This document shows positions 47,207 to 57,834 of a stretch of DNA of 64,000 bases, one piece after another (within the stretch, counting starts at the first letter, position 1; each line of letters opens with the position of its first letter). The stretch comes from a secondary endosymbiont of Ctenarytaina eucalypti. Its GTDB lineage: Bacteria; Pseudomonadota; Gammaproteobacteria; Enterobacterales; Enterobacteriaceae. The position numbers and the translations under genes were made by a program. Where the stretch lies: NCBI RefSeq assembly GCF_000287335.1, contig NC_018419.1, positions 372,001-436,000 of the forward strand. The letters are read 5' to 3'. The notes beneath the pieces are model-generated. The model was not told the DNA's origin and ran no database searches. It saw only the letters and a list, made by a program, of their open reading frames with translations.

Positions 47207-49018
47207 TTATAAGCGATTAGCGCGCTTACGCGCATTTTCTGTTAAATAACGCTTACGCAGCCGGATTGATTGCGGCGTTACTTCTACTAATTCATCATCA
47301 TCAATGAATTCCAACGCTTGCTCGAGAGACATTTGAATCGCTGGTACGAGGGTAGTAGCTTCATCATTACCAGATGCACGCATGTTCGTCAGCTTCTTAC
47401 CAGTCAGGCAGTTTACTGTCAAATCGTTGGGGCGGGTGTGAACGCCAATAATTTGACCTTCATAGACTTCTGCTCCGTGGCCTAAAAACAAACGTCCGCG
47501 ATCCTGAAGACCGTACAGGGCGTAAGCCACTGCCTTGCCCTGGCTGTTAGAAATCAGCACGCCGTTCTGGCGTCGGCCAATCTCTCCGGGACGCACCGCC
47601 TGGTAGTGGCTAACGGCGGAATACAAAAGACCCATTCCCGAGGTCATGGTTAGGAACTCAGTGCGAAAACCCATCAGCCCACGGCTTGGGATCACGTAAT
47701 CCAAACGGATGCGGCCTTTACTGTCCGGTAGCATGTTATGTATCTCACCTTTCCGGGCACCCATGGCGGCCATGACCGGACCCTGATGTTGTTCTTCAAT
47801 ATCTAGAATTAGCGACTCAAATGGTTCCTGCTTACTGCCATTAACGGTACGGAAAATGACTTTCGGCCGGGAAACTGCGATCTCGAACCCTTCCCGACGC
47901 ATATGCTCAATCAAAACCGACAAGTGCAGCTCGCCTCGGCCGGAAACTCGGAAGGTATCCGGATCGTCGGTTTCTTCTACGCGCAGCGCTACGTTATACA
48001 TCAGTTCTTTCTTTAAACGTTCCAAGATCTGTCGGGAAGTAACGTACTTTCCTTCTTTGCCACAGAACGGCGACGTGTTAACGCCAAATGACATAGATAC
48101 AGTTGGTTCCTCAACAGTCAACGCTGGCTGGGCTTCTACCTGACTAGGATCACAAATGGTATCAGAAATATTCAGCTCGCCCAGACCCGTGATCGCAATG
48201 ATATCGCCGGCTTCGGCTAGTGTAGAGTCGATACGCTGAAGACCCATGTGCCTCAGCACGTTCCCCACTTTACCGTTGCGGCGTTTACCTTCACAGCTCA
48301 CCACAGTCACGTTTTGGTGGGGTTTTATAGCGCCGCGCTTGATGCGTCCGACGCCAATAACCCCAACATAGCTATTGTAATCAAGCTGAGAAATCTGCAT
48401 CTGGAATGGTCCATCGACGTCGACTTTCGGGGCCTCGACGTTTTTCACGATAGATTCAAAAAGTGGGCTCATATCACTGGCCATACGTTCATGTTCCAGA
48501 CCGGCGATACCCTTAAGTGCAGATGCGTAGACGATCGGAAAATCTAGCTGCTCGTCGGTAGCGCCAAGGTTGACAAACAGATCGAAAACCTGATCTACCG
48601 CCCAGTCAGGCCGCGCGCCTGGGCGGTCAACTTTATTAATGACCACAATAGGCTTCATACAATAAGCGAATGCTTTTTGCGTCACGAAGCGTGTTTGGGG
48701 CATGGGGCCGTCCATGGCATCGACAAGAAGCAAGACCGAGTCAACCATCGACATCACTCGCTCAACTTCACCGCCGAAATCAGCGTGTCCCGGGGTGTCG
48801 ACTATGTTGATACGGTACTCATGCCACTTGATAGCAGTATTTTTAGCAAGGATAGTAATCCCGCGCTCTTTCTCCAAATCGTTGCAGTCCATGATGCGTT
48901 CGGTTGTATCTTGTCGGTCACCGAGCGTCCCGGATTGTTGCAATAATTTGTCAACCAAGGTTGTTTTACCATGGTCTACGTGTGCAATGATGGCGATGTT
49001 ACGGAGATTTTCGATCAC
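47207..49018 (-). CDS. typA: Ribosome-associated GTPase TypA/BipA
   Basis: Translational GTPase of the EF-G family that aids 50S assembly and growth at low temperature. It has 603 residues (E. coli 607). The G domain shows G1 AHVDHGKT (residues 13-20), G3 DTPGHADF and G4 NKVD; the domain with GLGELNISD and the C-terminal CTD blocks [11 protein letters not shown] and [20 protein letters not shown] follow. The last residues are slightly shorter than E. coli (ends ARKRANRL). ATG at 49018 gives the family start [18 protein letters not shown]. It is divergent from the glnA relic exactly as typA and glnA are in E. coli. Confidence 0.97.
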   Translation of the reverse strand: MIENLRNIAIIAHVDHGKTTLVDKLLQQSGTLGDRQDTTERIMDCNDLEKERGITILAKNTAIKWHEYRINIVDTPGHADFGGEVERVMSMVDSVLLLVDAMDGPMPQTRFVTQKAFAYCMKPIVVINKVDRPGARPDWAVDQVFDLFVNLGATDEQLDFPIVYASALKGIAGLEHERMASDMSPLFESIVKNVEAPKVDVDGPFQMQISQLDYNSYVGVIGVGRIKRGAIKPHQNVTVVSCEGKRRNGKVGNVLRHMGLQRIDSTLAEAGDIIAITGLGELNISDTICDPSQVEAQPALTVEEPTVSMSFGVNTSPFCGKEGKYVTSRQILERLKKELMYNVALRVEETDDPDTFRVSGRGELHLSVLIEHMRREGFEIAVSRPKVIFRTVNGSKQEPFESLILDIEEQHQGPVMAAMGARKGEIHNMLPDSKGRIRLDYVIPSRGLMGFRTEFLTMTSGMGLLYSAVSHYQAVRPGEIGRRQNGVLISNSQGKAVAYALYGLQDRGRLFLGHGAEVYEGQIIGVHTRPNDLTVNCLTGKKLTNMRASGNDEATTLVPAIQMSLEQALEFIDDDELVEVTPQSIRLRKRYLTENARKRANRL

Positions 49019-49382
49019 AACTACAATGCCTCAAACATTTGGAATAGCGTGTCATTCTACACATATTAGATTAACGACTAAATAAGATCCGTCTTTACGT
49101 AGCGATTCGGTCATTTTTTATGCTACCGCATGCTACTCCTATACCACCATTTCTGCTCTGGGTCACTCCATGCATCAATAGCAGCTACTTTGTTTATCAA
49201 AGGGCACTCATATTCCTTAACCCACCTAATCTTGCAAAGTCCCTGTGCAGTAAAAAACGGCAGCTTATCTCTCTGTTGTTGCATTATCAAAGTTATAGCT
49301 GTATTGAAATTTACAAGCCGGGCCTACTATCTATGGGCTTTCGTCCCACGAAGACAACAAGTCATATGCAGAAGAAATAGTA
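49019..49382. other. Intergenic region between typA and dead glnA
   Basis: Divergent control region of typA and former glnA. No sigma-54 (GG-N10-GC) promoter or NtrC sites could be read with confidence. Confidence 0.45.
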
Positions 49383-50480
49383 ACCTCCGTTCAGCATGTC
49401 ATAACGATGCTTAAAGCACATGCCGTACAATCTACCGACCGCTGTTGTAATTATATCACAGCTAAAGAACAGCACATGACCCCTTCAACACGACTCGGAA
49501 GATGAAAATCCGCATGACCGCGTTAAAGACGGGAAAATGTTCAGCAGTTGAAAAACAACCAAGCATCTGACGCAGTGTTGATGCCGCTGCATCTTCAGTT
49601 ATGATCAATGCCTGCTGTGGAGCATGGAGAATCGAGGCTCATTATCCCCTATGCTATCTCCTGAAGTCTTCAATCATGCAGCGCTAGAATCGTGATCTTC
49701 GCTTCATCGTGCAGCGTGTAAAACACGCTCTGAGATGTTCCGGAATCACCAACACGATGTACTGTAGACCCAAGCATAAGTGTTTTTTATTTAACGACGT
49801 GCATTCGTTGCCGTGATGTTAGGTTAGCATGTGGCCATCGACGATATCGCGGCTTCTTGGAACGGCGGTCAAACATCTTCAGGCGGTACACACAAGCGGA
49901 TTTTTGGCGATCATGCTTCCGCTATGCACTACCGTATGATGCTAAGAAAAAACAATACGTTAATAACCTGTTGCCTAAAAAAATCGTGTCCTATTTCTAT
50001 ACATCCGCCATGTTATTAAGGATGCTTACAGCATCAAAACACTCCTGCTTAACTAGATTACTAACCCCTGGAATCATTTTCTATCGGGTTATGAACACTC
50101 CGCCGTCGATGTTAGCTTGTTCCTCTCACCAACGTCTACGGCGCTATTCCTATCTATATTTTAATAGTTTTTAACCTCAGAGCGTGCCGTATCGAGGTGT
50201 ATTTTCTGGCGCCCTAGTTGACTCATCCAGACCTAAGATCCTTTAGGCTTCTTAGCCTCAGATGGGCTTGGCTTCTCCCAATCACTCGAACAATTTACCA
50301 TTCTTCAACTACATATCAGTGATCGCTTTTCACTAACTTTTCAATAACTAAGAGAGAATGCCAAATAACATCTGGCGTCCTGCCTAAAATCTCAGATGAT
50401 CTTTAAATTCGTTAATCAGGAATATTTTCCTATTAGATTAATGATCTAGCAGTATACGAGGCTAAATTGACAGGATAGTT
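49383..50480 (+). pseudogene. glnA: glnA pseudogene (glutamine synthetase), internally deleted
   Basis: Glutamine synthetase makes glutamine from glutamate, ammonia and ATP. Pieces in order: SVQHVITMLKAHAV (GlnA SAEHVLTMLNEHEV) directly after an ACC where the ATG should be; AKEQHMTPS (GKEQHVTIP); SDAVLMP (SDMVLMP) near 49580; RLIIPYAIS (TLIIRCDIL); VAIDDIAASWNGGQ (VAIDDIEGAWNSS) at 49831; then a direct jump to IFGDHASAMHYRM (MFGDNGSGMHCHM), meaning about 100 codons are missing, including the metal-binding EVATAGQNEVATRF region. Then YTSAMLLRMLTASKH (YYIGGVIKHAKAINA), SMLACSSHQRLRRYSY (VMLAYSARNRSASIRI) and traces of the C-terminus to about 50470. Several frameshifts and stops are present. Position and strand next to typA match E. 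coli. Confidence 0.88.
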
Positions 50481-52575
50481 TTTTACTACGAGTACAACAC
50501 TCAGCTACATTTTTCCTAACCCCACAACCTTCGCAATCCTAATTTATCATATCCAACTGATGAGCGCAACCCTGAAAAATTCCAGGAGGTGGGTTTTCCG
50601 ATCACGCACTAACGCTGTCGTGGTGGATGGCGGGGCACTGAGCCGTGCAGAAGCTGAAGGCCAAGACCATTCTGGGCATTACTAGCGCCGATATCGATCA
50701 TCACTACTTCTCTTAGCCATAGCAAAGGGGGTCAGTATGCCCCCAGGTCGCGACCTGGGGTCTCGTGTCTAGAGCATCTTGTTACTGAGATCAAAAGCGC
50801 TATCTCGCGCTTGCAGGAGATTAGGTGTCGCGACATTACAGTCAGCTGCTACAATACTTCCCAAGTCAGACAAACATTTTTTAATCTAGCTGATCCCTTC
50901 TTCATCTCCCAAGAGTTTGGATACACTGCGCATAAGATGTTTATTAAGTTCACGAACAGTGGTATCGGATGATGTTGCTAAAACCATAAGAGAATGTCAC
51001 GCTGGCACAGGATTAGAGTTTGAGCCTAGCAACGGTGAGCCTCACACCAGATTCAGATCCAGACAGTATTGAAAAATGCTACCCTCAACTCGCTGCTGAT
51101 GTTGGGAGAGGTGGGCTGCAGCATCGCCATTAGAATCTGGTTATTGCAAAAACTTTATAGCATGGGCTGAACTCATTAGCATCTATAACACGTTATAGCA
51201 GCCAGTTAGGAGTATTGTGACTTGATGTAGAGGGTCTTCTTCATGCCTCAGAATTGACCCCCTTGTTTAGTGCTGTACCTATGGTGTTTACTTCACCGAC
51301 CTGAGTATCATATGCTCGAAGACTGAGATAGCCATCCAACAGTCTTTTTAACCTTATGTAATGACAGCTAAAAAGTATCAGTGATGACATCATTACTTAC
51401 CCCACGAAAGCATGCGCTGCTGAGCAGCAAGCTATTGTAGCGGTAGGATTACGCTCATAATATCTAAAGACTAGGTAATATTATTCTTTAGTTCCCCATC
51501 TTAGCCAAATAAACGGCCTGATTTTTTCCTCAAGACAACATCATGCCAGTAACATGTGTTGTGAGAGCCGTCAGTAGATCTTTTCATGATTTAGCGGTGC
51601 GTGTTGCTTGATTTAATCCCCAGACCAAGTGCATCAGGAGTGCTGCTATTTGATCAATCGACAAGCACTGTCATGTACTCTCATGCTATCTATTTTTAGA
51701 TAGGCGCTCTAGCCTATACGCTATGCTTATCGATATCATGCTGCTGTACTTTTTTCTCCTTACACTACAAATCTACAGGCCGATACGGAACACCACGACT
51801 CAATAGGTAATGTCAACGCGTGTTGAGGTTTTTTTGGGATAATCTTACCTAATATTTGACTCATGTAGTAAACAAAGAAACCTCCCGACATCTTTCCGTC
51901 TGAAGGATAAGTGTCAACATCGAGCTAATAAAGATTCGTCGATCTTTTAGCGAAAGGGTGCACGCCCGTTGAAGTATTATCACCTCAATTCATGGCGCTA
52001 TCTGACTAGACAATTTCTCAGCACCGACTGCCAAAAAAGTTTTCTTTTCCATGCTTGCAGCAATAACTCTAAAGAATCTATCGATGTTGTCAGAGTACCG
52101 AGCTATTTGAGGCCACTTTTTTTATGTAGACCTGAAAGTACTTTTAAACTTTAGATTTTCGATAGAGAGTATGTTTTGAAATACATGTAGTGCGCTGAAA
52201 TAATCATGACCGTCAATTTCTATATTATATAAATAACATAGAGTTATGGAGCGTTTCAGAATAAAAATTACTGCATTACGCTTTACCGTTGACTCCGACC
52301 AAGATTAGAGTAATTAATATTTTTATCTCTTTTCATGCTTCTGAGTAGGACGACGAGGTAACAGGGGGCAGGTTAAAAATATGACAAAAAAGAACATCAG
52401 ACTCTGGAGTACCAAGAGGTATATTAGGCTAATAAAATGGGGAGAATAGGGAAGAAAGGTCATACCTCGGGTGCTGAATAGCAGTGGAAACATTCATACT
52501 GAACCCAGAAATAGCTGCCGCTAACACCTTCATTTTAAGACGCGTCATTAGAAATAACTCTCCCACCTAACGACG
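50481..52575. other. 2.1-kb eroded spacer between dead glnA and coaA
   Basis: By synteny this could have held glnL/glnG or murB/birA, but no piece of any was readable. A perfect 20-bp palindrome lies at 50741-50760. The frame at 51969-52154 shows no known family. Confidence 0.5.
50741..50760. repeat. Perfect loop-less 20-bp palindrome
   Basis: CCCCAGGTCGCGACCTGGGG is fully self-complementary, with a TCGCGA centre and no loop. It lies in spacer DNA well away from any live gene. Confidence 0.6.
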
Positions 52576-53526
52576 CTATTTACGCAGCTGAACCCCTTCC
52601 ACTGCATGATTCGCGCTTTTCCCTAAAATCAAACTAGCACGTTCTCTCGTGGGAAGAATATTTTGCTGCAAATTGCGTCCGTTAATTTCGCTCCATAGCT
52701 GGCTAGCAATAGCCACCGCTTCTTCTTCAGATAGTTTAGCATAGTGGTGAAAATACGAGTCAGGATTAGAAAAAGCGCCCTGACGAAACCTCAGGAAACG
52801 ATTGACATACCACCGTTTCAGCAACGCTTCGGGGGCATCGACATATATAGAAAAATCGACAAAGTCGGAGACAAAAACGTGGTGTGGACCACGGTTATAA
52901 TCGCTACCGATTTGCAAAACATTTAACCCCTCTAATATTAAAATGTCTGGCTGGGAAATAACTTTTTTTTCACTGGGTACGACGTCGTAGATTAAATGGG
53001 AATATACTGGAGCGGTTACGCGCGGCATGCCCGATTTTACTTTCGAGAGAAAATTGATTAGGCTTCGGATATCATAAGACTCCGGAAAACCTTTTTTTTT
53101 CATCAAATCCCATTCCTTTAGCACCTGGTTAGGATGCAAGAACCCATCGGTAGTTACTAGCTCCGCTGTACGGTGTTCGGGCCAGCGGCTCAGCAATTCT
53201 TGAAGAACGCGAGCCGTGGTGCTCTTACCCACTGCCACACTCCCACCAATGCCAATGATATAAGGAATCCGCTGGCCGTCCGTCCCGAGAAACTGCTCGA
53301 GTGCCGCCTGGCGACGAATATTAGCACTAATGTAAAAGTTGAGAAGACGTGACAAAGGTAGATAAATCTCCGCTACTTCTTTCAGCGAGAGATCTTCATT
53401 TATTCCCTTCAGCTTGACGATTTCCGATTCAGTCAGCGTCAGTGGAACAGTATTACGCAACGCAGCCCACTGTTTGCGGCTAAATTGTAGATATGGCGTG
53501 GAAGAAGATTGCACAGCTTTCATCAT
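52576..53526 (-). CDS. coaA: Pantothenate kinase, type I
   Basis: Phosphorylates pantothenate, the first and controlling step of coenzyme A synthesis. The 316 residues equal the E. coli length. The P-loop [10 protein letters not shown] is at 94-103, with the catalytic Lys101 in place. Other blocks are [74 protein letters not shown] and the end [21 protein letters not shown]. The first 8 residues (MMKAVQSS) differ from E. coli, and either of two adjacent ATGs could start. A run of nine A (53092-53100 on the minus strand) encodes the Lys run of MKKKGFP. It is divergent from the tRNA cluster as in E. coli; the neighbouring birA is not recognisable. Confidence 0.97.
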   Translation of the reverse strand: MMKAVQSSSTPYLQFSRKQWAALRNTVPLTLTESEIVKLKGINEDLSLKEVAEIYLPLSRLLNFYISANIRRQAALEQFLGTDGQRIPYIIGIGGSVAVGKSTTARVLQELLSRWPEHRTAELVTTDGFLHPNQVLKEWDLMKKKGFPESYDIRSLINFLSKVKSGMPRVTAPVYSHLIYDVVPSEKKVISQPDILILEGLNVLQIGSDYNRGPHHVFVSDFVDFSIYVDAPEALLKRWYVNRFLRFRQGAFSNPDSYFHHYAKLSEEEAVAIASQLWSEINGRNLQQNILPTRERASLILGKSANHAVEGVQLRK

Positions 53527-54634
53527 AACGTTGAGACCAGCCGTTCCACAGTCTATTTAGGGCGCCGGGCGCGGGCCCGAAAAGAAAACACTCTTTATAT
53601 TATAAACAGCTTCATATCTGTCGTAGAGTGTTTTTTCTACCGCAAGGTCGGATATCGCACCCAGACTAGGTATCCTAAACAAACCGCGAGTTCTCATGCC
53701 GGGGATGCGATCATGGCGTGGTATCCTTAAGGTGCGCTATAGCTTCTGATATGCGCGCCCTGATAGCCTCGGTTATGAGGCGACGTGGGGATGCTATTAG
53801 CAATTTTGAACAGCGTCGTCCGGCTATCAGTGCTTTGACCATAGCCATCGCTTCGCCTAACCTGCGCATCATAGATACAGCTCTAGTGTAGAATTATTTA
53901 ATCACCCACGGTATAAAAACACCCGTAAATATCACAGCGCTCTGACATCATCAACAAATGAGCAGTTGTTCTGGACGAACAGCACCTACGCCTCTTGATC
54001 GTAAGCGGTCGACCGATTATCTTTGCAGGCAAAAACCCCACCCCCGCCCCCCAACGGGGTGCGGGTGATTTAATAAATGTTTAGTTTTTTCGTTCTCCTG
54101 CTATCACGGGACTGCAAGGTTTAATGTTGAAGCTGATAGTTGAAAATAGGAGAGATGGCATCTAACATCGGGGTCTCGATAAATATCGAGTAATGCATAA
54201 AAGCCATCTAGCAGCGGATAGCCCGTCGCATACACTTCTCTATCCTACTTGATTGCATGCAGACTCCTTATGTACCGGCTCTGATAAATTTCACAAAGCA
54301 CTTCTAACACAATAATTTAAAAAGCAATGGCTGACTTTGTTTGCGATATATTTACTGTTCTGGTATTTTTTTCAGAAAGAAACGTACCGTTACTTATCCC
54401 GTAGCGGCGAGCGGGAAAATATTGGCTAGAATTATGCTGTGGGGGAACCATGTAGCTTACAATTAGTATCTGAGTTGGGGTAATTACACCCAACACAATA
54501 GCTATAGATCATCACCAGCGCTCACTGGCTGAGGAAAACATTTCGATCCTTTAAGGATCTATAATAAATAATTTTCCAGCTATGTTTAAAATTGCATAGT
54601 GTCTAAGCAAAAGTTCAATTTATTTAATTTTCTA
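53527..54634. other. 1.1-kb eroded spacer between coaA and the tRNA operon
   Basis: No gene recognised. A C-rich to G-rich imperfect stem (about 54036-54069) is followed by T-rich DNA and could be an old terminator. Confidence 0.5.
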
Positions 54635-54663
54635 TTGCATCGCTCGCCCGCTATACCTAAAAT
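54635..54663 (+). promoter_or_regulatory. Promoter of the thrU-tyrU-glyT-thrT operon
   Basis: TTGCAT (-35, 54635-54640), a 17-base spacer that is GC-rich, then TAAAAT (-10, 54658-54663), 14 bases before the first tRNA. The -35, spacing and position resemble what I recall of the E. coli thrU promoter. It looks functional. Confidence 0.7.
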
Positions 54664-54677
54664 GAGCAGCAAATGAT

Positions 54678-54750
<73 letters not shown>

Positions 54751-54759
54751 AAATAATCT

Positions 54760-54844
54760 GGTGGGGTTCCCGAGCGGCCAAAGGGAGCAGACTGTAAATC
54801 TGTCGTCAAAGACTTCGAAGGTTCGAATCCTTCCCCCACCACCA
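54760..54844 (+). tRNA. tyrU: tRNA-Tyr (anticodon GTA), CCA encoded
   Basis: 85 bases with the long variable arm expected of bacterial tRNA-Tyr. The acceptor pairs GGTGGGG with CCCCACC, the anticodon GTA is at 54794-54796, and it ends ACCA. It is nearly identical to E. coli tyrU. It lies 9 bases after the tRNA-Thr. Confidence 0.97.
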
Positions 54845-55027
54845 ACAGACTCATACAAAACGCGATATACGCGCTGCTCCAGAGGCGCATTTAGCAGCAG
54901 GGAGTTCTCTTTCGGCTTCGAACCACCCAAGCTCGCCGCGGTAAGACTGCGATATACAGTATGCTTCCTGACCCCCCCCCCCGGAAGCCATATTATATAT
55001 ACAATCTAAAGAACGGGTTTCTAAAAT
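54845..55027 (+). other. tRNA spacer with C11 hairpin
   Basis: Spacer between tRNA-Tyr and tRNA-Gly. GCTTCC (54963-54968) and GGAAGC (54983-54988) form a stem whose loop contains eleven consecutive C. It may be a processing or structural element, or simply slippage-prone DNA. Confidence 0.45.
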
Positions 55028-55102
<75 letters not shown>

Positions 55103-55108
55103 AATTGC

Positions 55109-55181
55109 GCTGATATAGCTCAGTTGGCAGAGCACACCCTTGGTAAGGGTGAGGTCGGCAGTTCGAGTCTGCCTGTCAGCA
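55109..55181 (+). tRNA. thrT: tRNA-Thr (anticodon GGT), CCA not encoded
   Basis: 73 bases. The acceptor pairs GCTGATA with TGTCAGC (one U-G pair), the anticodon GGT is at 55142-55144, and the discriminator A is at 55181. The genome then reads ACA, one base different from CCA, so the encoded CCA is lost. It is the last tRNA of the cluster, followed in E. coli by tufB. Confidence 0.96.
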
Positions 55182-55205
55182 ACACTTCTTACTATCTCAA
55201 GATTA

Positions 55206-55229
55206 ATCTCTTGAAAAAGAGATGATTTT
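55206..55229 (+). terminator. Weak terminator-like hairpin after thrT
   Basis: ATCTCTT and AAGAGAT form a perfect 7-bp stem with a GAAA loop, followed by GATTTT. The stem is AT-rich and the T run short, so it may be weak. Confidence 0.35.
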
Positions 55230-55522
55230 GATGCGCTGCTGGCCCAAGTTATTAACCATCAGCTGTTGGTCTAACTTGTGTATCGTCAATTTTAGCAATC
55301 GCTCACTTTAGTGCACCGACAGCATTAAATCTTTTTAATTCCACAAATCTGCTCTGGAGTTAAACATGTTAAGCAATGCAACCATTCTTCAGTTTTCTTG
55401 TTGACACACCGGCATCGCTTTTGACTCAGATTATATTAAGGAAATATTAAACAAGTATTTTAAGTGGCTAATTTTCTAACAATACCCCTCTGACACTCGA
55501 GTCTTGGGGAAGCAATAACGGT

Positions 55523-55598
55523 TTACAGGCAAGCTTTAATAACACAATACAACACGTTCACTTTCGTGTTGTATTGTGTTATTAAAGCTTGCCTGTAA
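55523..55598. repeat. Perfect 34-bp inverted repeat (76-base hairpin)
   Basis: The left arm 55523-55556 and right arm 55565-55598 are exact reverse complements over 34 bases, separated by the 8-base loop TTCACTTT. Each outer end reads TTACAGGCAAGCTTTAATAA when read inward. Recognisable EF-Tu coding similarity of the tufB relic begins right at the outer end of the right arm, where the 5' 25 or so codons of tufB should be. There is no T run, and no second copy was noticed in the window. Confidence 0.9.
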
Positions 55599-56660
55599 CC
55601 TCATCTGCCAGCTGACAATTCTTGCTCGGGCACATAGCGGTAACGCTGCTTTTCATCAGATAGACAACGCACAGGCAGTGCCTGACCCATGGTATCATGA
55701 TCAACACTTCGCATGTTTTAAATACGATACCCAAGCGCGGGACAAGTGCGCTTGCAAAGCCCCTTCACCCCAGCTGTATGAAAAACATAATGACCATTTA
55801 TAGCTCAAAATGGACTGTAAAAATCCTTCCGGTTGCCTTATATAGATAGCCCCTCATGTTCCAAAAGAACCACGGAACACATTCCATGCTAGAGTACTTA
55901 AATTGACATAGTGCGTATCATCGTGTTCATCAATAAATATGAGATAGGTGATGAGGAAAAGGTCCTAGCGCTGGTGGCAGCGCTAGGACATGAACTGCGT
56001 TCACCGTAGAACAGCCCTCCGGATAAAACACCAGTTAGCCGCGGCGGAGTCTGCAAGATTTAGCAGAAGACAAACTTTAGACATAGATAAGCCTGAAACT
56101 GGCTCAAGCAGTGAGACACTAGGCTCTAAACACACAAGCGCCATCGATAAGCTGTTCCTGCTAGCGATTAATAATTATTTTTGCAAGCTTCACTCAAGGC
56201 ACTACGGTGACTGGCTATGTAGCGGTCGACGTCTCTTAGGCAGACTCAGGCAGTTAAGACTTTAGAAAGCAAAAATAAAAAACACACTACTTATTAATTA
56301 CCTATTACTAGTTTTCTAATGTTCCGTAGAGTGCCAGAGGGAGGTCTGTCTAGTGATCGCATGGAGGCATTGCTGCAAGGAAGCCAGGTTTAATCAAACT
56401 CAAGACACAATGTATAATTAGAGGGTCATGTTTTAATCAAAAACCAAGGCGGGCATACTTTTGACGCCGGCATTCTTCCTGATAGTTAGGGATTCAGCCT
56501 AAAAATGCCAGCATTTTTCAAATAATTATTTGACGTCACCTACGGTTAAAGAGCATCATTTGACGCCGTATTAACATGCATGCACATAGAATTCATGTCA
56601 GTAGCGATTTTAAATCATTGCTATTGGTCATTATAAATTCTTTTTCCTTAGACTAAAACG
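55599..56660 (+). pseudogene. tufB: tufB pseudogene (elongation factor Tu), 5'-truncated
   Basis: EF-Tu delivers aminoacyl-tRNA to the ribosome. The locus is the standard one between thrT and secE. Readable pieces: ILARAHSGNAAFHQIDNA (VLAKTYGGAARAFDQIDNA) at 55620-55675; CFKYDTQARDK (HVEYDTPTRHY); SAIDKLFLLAINNYF (RAIDKPFLLPIEDVF) at 56138-56180; FASFTQGTTVTGYV (FSISGRGTVVTGRV); ARKPGLIKLKTQ (LAKPGTIKPHTK) near 56380; then a TDVTG-like stretch near 56530 and traces to about 56660. Many stops and frameshifts interrupt it, and the start through the P-loop is gone or replaced by the hairpin at 55523-55598. Another tuf gene must exist elsewhere. Confidence 0.88.
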
Positions 56661-56760
56661 CCGAGGTCATGCGTTTCACGCACAGCATCATGCTATGAGT
56701 AGCCGCAATCTTTAACGCGGCTAATAAGTTTTTTCTGAATCCTAATTTGACAGGTTTTTT

Positions 56761-57156
56761 ATGAGTTCGAATACCGAAACCCAAAGCAGCGGGAGCGGCT
56801 TAGGGGAAGTGGTTAAGTGGGTGGTCGTCGTAACTCTATTAGTCATGGCCACCGTCGGTAACTATTTTTACCGCGATCACAGTTTACTCCTACGATCACT
56901 GGCTGTCATACTGATGATCGCTATGGCGATGAGTGTGGCCGTCATGACTACTAAAGGAAAATCCACGCTTGCATTTGCGCGTGAAGCCCGTCTTGAAGTA
57001 CGTAAAGTCATTTGGCCGACCCATCCCGAAACATTACATACGACCTTGATAGTCGCCGCGGTGACTGCCGTGATGTCATTGATACTGTGGGGACTAGACG
57101 GCATTCTGGTCCGGGTAGTATCCTTTATTACTGGCCTGAGGTTCTCAGATGTCTGA
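56761..57156 (+). CDS. secE: Protein translocase subunit SecE
   Basis: Essential subunit of the SecYEG channel in the inner membrane. It has 131 residues (E. coli 127), with three membrane segments: about 19-36 ([17 protein letters not shown]), 45-63 ([19 protein letters not shown]) and 94-118 ([22 protein letters not shown]). The conserved cytosolic hinge [15 protein letters not shown] precedes the third. Its C-terminus runs four residues past E. coli, so the stop lies inside nusG with 8 bases of overlap, giving coupled translation. First live gene after the dead tufB. Confidence 0.96.
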   Translation: MSSNTETQSSGSGLGEVVKWVVVVTLLVMATVGNYFYRDHSLLLRSLAVILMIAMAMSVAVMTTKGKSTLAFAREARLEVRKVIWPTHPETLHTTLIVAAVTAVMSLILWGLDGILVRVVSFITGLRFSDV

Positions 57157-57694
57157 AGCTCAAAAAAAACGCTGGTACGTCGTGCAGGCGTTTTCCAGCT
57201 TTGAGGGGCGCGTAGCTCAGTCCCTCAGCGAACACATCAAACTTCATAATATGGAAGAGCTATTTGGTGAATTAATGGTGCCAACAGAAGAAGTAGTTGA
57301 AATTCGCGGCGGACAGCGGCGCAAAAGCGAACGAAAATTCTTCCCGGGTTACGTTCTGGTACAGATGGTAATGAATGACGCCAGCTGGCATTTAGTGCGT
57401 AGTGTACCCCGCGTCATGGGTTTCATCGGCGGCACATCAGATCGTCCCGCGCCTATTAGTGATAAAGAAGTAGATGCCATCATGAACCGCCTGCAGCAGG
57501 TCGGCGACAAGCCAAGGCCAAAAACTCTTTTCGAGCCGGGTGAGCTGGTGCGCGTCAACGATGGCCCCTTCGCGGACTTCAATGGCGTAGTCGAAGATGT
57601 GGACTATGAAAAAAGCCGCCTCAAGGTATCGGTATCGATCTTTGGGCGCGCCACACCGGTCGAACTAGATTTCAGTCAGGTCGAGAAAGGTTGA
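57149..57694 (+). CDS. nusG: Transcription termination/antitermination factor NusG
   Basis: Binds RNA polymerase, Rho and ribosomal S10, coupling transcription, termination and translation. The 181 residues equal E. coli. The N-terminal NGN domain shows [20 protein letters not shown] and [14 protein letters not shown], then RVMGFIGGT. The C-terminal KOW domain shows [19 protein letters not shown] and [16 protein letters not shown]. Its partner beta subunit gene rpoB is 3 kb downstream in the same cluster. Confidence 0.97.
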   Translation: MSEAQKKRWYVVQAFSSFEGRVAQSLSEHIKLHNMEELFGELMVPTEEVVEIRGGQRRKSERKFFPGYVLVQMVMNDASWHLVRSVPRVMGFIGGTSDRPAPISDKEVDAIMNRLQQVGDKPRPKTLFEPGELVRVNDGPFADFNGVVEDVDYEKSRLKVSVSIFGRATPVELDFSQVEKG

Positions 57695-57765
57695 GTCAGC
57701 TTCTTTTTTTTCTTGCTTGAGAAAGAAAATTAATCTAAAATTCAGGACTTTTCTTCTTTTCATTT

Positions 57766-57798
57766 GCCCCGCAACACCTAAATCCTAATTTACGGGGC
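57766..57798 (+). promoter_or_regulatory. Leader hairpin before rplK, candidate L1 control site
   Basis: GCCCCG and CGGGGC form a 6-bp stem around a 21-base loop in the nusG-rplK gap. In E. coli ribosomal protein L1 represses rplKA translation by binding a leader stem in this position. The sequence match to the known L1 site was not checked, so this is inference from place and shape. Confidence 0.35.
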
Positions 57799-57834
57799 CT
57801 AGCCGGCAAAAGCACCCAATTAGAGGAAATAAAC

